Shown in pieces: positions 62,216 through 64,000 of a stretch of 64,000 nucleotides of DNA. A program made the translations under genes and the position numbers. The stretch's first letter is position 1. Every line of letters begins with the position of its first letter. The notes under the pieces are model-generated. The model saw only the letters and a program-made list of their open reading frames with translations, did not search any database and had not been told where the DNA came from. The DNA comes from Radicibacter daui (lineage in GTDB: Bacteria > Pseudomonadota > Alphaproteobacteria > Radicibacterales > Radicibacteraceae), in contig CP131056.1 of assembly GCA_030657355.1 (NCBI GenBank), positions 3,306,501 through 3,370,500 of the forward strand. Reading direction: 5' to 3'.

Positions 62216-63211
62216 TTACTTCGTGTCGAGGATCTGGTTATAGAGCGGCAGGATTTCCGGCTTAAGCGACTTCAGCACGGCTGCCTTGGCCGCGGCCGCA
62301 AAAGCTGCCTGATCGCTGTCGACAAATTCCATGCCGGCAGACTTCAGGTCGACTTCCAGCTGCTTTTCATCGGCCAGGAACAGCGGGCGCTCGTAATCAT
62401 GCGCCACCTTGGCTGCTTCGCGCACGGCTTCCTGCTGCTCGGGCGACAGCTTCTTCATCGTCCGTTCGCCGGTCACCAGATAGATCCAGCTGCGCACATG
62501 CTCGGTACGGTTCACGTACTTCTGCACTTCGTTGAAGCTGGCCGACTTGATGAGCGCAAGCGGGTTTTCCTGGCCGTCGATGGTATTGCTCTGCAGCGCG
62601 GTGAACACTTCGGAGAAGGCCATCGGCACCGGGCTGGCGCCAAGGGCCTGCCACACATCGACGAACAGCGGCACGTTCGGCACGCGCATGCGGAAGCCAT
62701 TGAGGTCCGCCGGCGTCTTGATCGGCCGGTTGGAGGTCAGGTTACGCGGGCCGCGCGCGAAGTAGGTCAGCGGAACAAGCTGGGTCTTGTCCTGGATTTC
62801 CTTGGCAATGGCCTCGCCCACCGGGCCGCCCACCACATGGTCGAGATGGTCAAGGTCGCGGATGGCATAGGGCACAGCCAGCAGGGCGGCAGACGGCGCC
62901 CAGTTCTGCAGCGTCTCACCGGTGATGGTGAAGTCGACGATACCGAGCTGGATGCCTTTGATGAGATCGGTTTCCTTGCCAAGCTGCTCGTTCGGGAAAA
63001 CCTGGACCTCAACCTCGCCATTGGTGCGCTTGGAGACTTCCTCGGCAAACTTGAGCGCGGCCTTGTGCCAGACATTCTGTTCGTTGGCGAGGTGGCCAAG
63101 CTTCAGCACGGTCTTGGCTTCGGCGCTGGCAAAGCCCTGTGCGCCGAGGGCAACGGCAAGGCCAAAACCGGCGGCAAGCAGGCGCCGGGAAAAGCTGCGG
63201 GAAAAGGACAT
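62216..63211 (-). CDS. TRAP transporter substrate-binding protein DctP
   Basis: Periplasmic binding protein of 331 residues with signal peptide SRRLLAAGFGLAVALGAQGFASAEA. DctP/DctB family signs: LKLGHLANEQNVWHKAALKFAEEVSKRTNGEVEVQVFPNEQLG and RMRVPNVPLFVDVWQALGASPVPMAFSEVFTALQSNTIDGQENPLA, including the conserved Arg that grips the ligand carboxylate. With uxuA and uxuB downstream in the same operon, the ligand is probably a hexuronate such as glucuronate, galacturonate or fructuronate. Confidence 0.94.
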   Translation of the reverse strand: MSFSRSFSRRLLAAGFGLAVALGAQGFASAEAKTVLKLGHLANEQNVWHKAALKFAEEVSKRTNGEVEVQVFPNEQLGKETDLIKGIQLGIVDFTITGETLQNWAPSAALLAVPYAIRDLDHLDHVVGGPVGEAIAKEIQDKTQLVPLTYFARGPRNLTSNRPIKTPADLNGFRMRVPNVPLFVDVWQALGASPVPMAFSEVFTALQSNTIDGQENPLALIKSASFNEVQKYVNRTEHVRSWIYLVTGERTMKKLSPEQQEAVREAAKVAHDYERPLFLADEKQLEVDLKSAGMEFVDSDQAAFAAAAKAAVLKSLKPEILPLYNQILDTK

Positions 63212-63299
63212 GATTGTTTGTTTCCTCTGTCTGGCTTGTTATCGAACGGACCCACGACCGGGGCCCTGACCTTCAGGAACAGTGAGGGGCCCCCGCCCC

Positions 63300-64000
63300 T
63301 CAGCTGGTAAAATCGAGCTGCACCTTCACCGTCCGCTCCGGATGGTTTTCAATCAGCTCGAAAGCTTCGGCCGCATCACTGGCGGCAAAACTCTGGGTAA
63401 TCATCGCCTCCGGCTTCAGCTGGCCGGATGCCAGCCAGCCGATCACCTGCGGCAGCAGGCGGCGATTAAGGCGGGAGCCGACCAGCGTCAGCTCCTTCTT
63501 CACGATCTCCTGCTGGCTGATGTTGCAGGGCGCGGGCGAGAAGCCAAGCAGGCCGATACGGGCGGCCGGGCTCGCCACACGGCAGGCTTCCTCCAGCAGG
63601 GTCGGCACGCCGGCTCCGTCAATCACGAGGCTGGGGCCGAGCCCGTCATGTTCCTTGGCCACCACCTCGGGCACCGACTGCTTGCCCGACTGGATGACTT
63701 CATCCGCGCCAAAGGCGAGCGCCCGCTCCAGCCGCGCCGGATCGAGATCGGCGACGATGCAGCGCGCCCCGTGCAGCTTGGCAACCTGCAAGGCGGTGAG
63801 ACCCACGGTGCCGGCACCATAGATAAGCGCCACATCCTCCGGCCCGACGCCGGTACGCAGCAGCACATTGGCCGCGATGGAGAAGGGTTCGGCCAGCGCG
63901 CCCAGCGCCATCGGCATATCCGCCGGCAGCTTCACCGCGTTGGCGGCGGGCACGTTGACGAGGTCGCGAAAACCACCATCCCGGTGCACGCCAAAAACTT
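63300..64000 (-). CDS. Medium-chain (zinc-type) alcohol dehydrogenase, RspB/idonate-dehydrogenase-like, 5' truncated
   Basis: C-terminal two thirds of a medium-chain dehydrogenase; the reading frame is open at the right edge (GVHRDGGFRDLVNVPA continues from beyond 64000), so the N-terminal catalytic zinc site is missing here. The Rossmann motif is IYGAGTVGLTALQVAKLHGAR; LAEPFSIAANVL and IDGAGVPTLLEEACRVASP follow. It resembles RspB and L-idonate/L-gulonate dehydrogenases, which interconvert aldonates and ketoaldonates. It is the upstream neighbour of dctP (88-base gap containing a GC-rich hairpin at 63283-63302), so it likely belongs to the hexuronate operon. Confidence 0.87.
   Translation of the reverse strand, partial: VFGVHRDGGFRDLVNVPAANAVKLPADMPMALGALAEPFSIAANVLLRTGVGPEDVALIYGAGTVGLTALQVAKLHGARCIVADLDPARLERALAFGADEVIQSGKQSVPEVVAKEHDGLGPSLVIDGAGVPTLLEEACRVASPAARIGLLGFSPAPCNISQQEIVKKELTLVGSRLNRRLLPQVIGWLASGQLKPEAMITQSFAASDAAEAFELIENHPERTVKVQLDFTS

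Overview
The window is GC-rich (roughly 60-65 percent), densely coded DNA from an alphaproteobacterium. Three things point there, and toward Hyphomicrobiales or relatives in particular: the core block rpoD, dnaG, yqeY, carA; a Brucella/Mesorhizobium-type RibH2 lumazine synthase behind an FMN riboswitch; and the abundance of ABC, TRAP and TTT uptake systems with a local regulator each. There is no rRNA, CRISPR array, IS element or phage gene. I see it as a chromosomal segment in which catabolic modules and one pigment cluster surround a short housekeeping core.

Layout. 1-2403: end of a nitrate/sulfonate/taurine-type ABC transporter, a TauD-like dioxygenase and an SDR. 2417-12772: a sugar module. 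A ribose-type ABC transporter with a DUF2291 lipoprotein and a DeoR regulator reads left; an L-fucose-isomerase-family enzyme, a split transketolase and an FGGY kinase read right from the same intergenic region. 12850-13604: ribH2 under an FMN riboswitch with a visible Shine-Dalgarno-sequestering hairpin. 13754-15459: two GlpP/GlpQ-like permeases with no partner ATPase or binding protein. 15446-23163: a tartrate-type module (TctC, fused TctA-TctB, two beta-decarboxylating dehydrogenases, glycerate 2-kinase, divergent LysR). 23160-24567: a GAF-GGDEF diguanylate cyclase and tRNA-Ile2(CAT).

24687-40533: a complete aryl-polyene (APE) gene cluster, 17 leftward genes plus a divergent phosphopantetheinyl transferase. 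It encodes two ACPs, a starter ligase fused to a dehydratase, KS/CLF, a second KS, KR, a second dehydratase, thioesterase, a glycosyltransferase/acyltransferase fusion, an acyltransferase, a LolA-like carrier, an MMPL exporter, lipoproteins and an extra halogenase-like flavoprotein. Together these would make an aryl-polyene lipid and move it to the outer membrane.

40601-46807: rpoD, dnaG, yqeY and carA. 46944-49377: two tiny ORFs, then a LysR/aldo-keto reductase divergent pair. 49432-53383: a FecBCD-type metallophore importer divergent from a methyltransferase. 53391-56773: an epimerase/TetR operon with a strong inverted repeat, and a GlxA-type regulator divergent from a cysteine hydrolase. 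56846-64000: a hexuronate module (DctPQM TRAP transporter, GntR regulator, UxuB, UxuA) with a truncated medium-chain dehydrogenase at the right edge.

The most interesting parts are the isomerase/kinase/split-transketolase sugar route, whose substrate is not fixed by the sequence, and the variant APE cluster with its fusion and additional flavoprotein. All functional statements come from motif and family recognition by eye; no database search was run.
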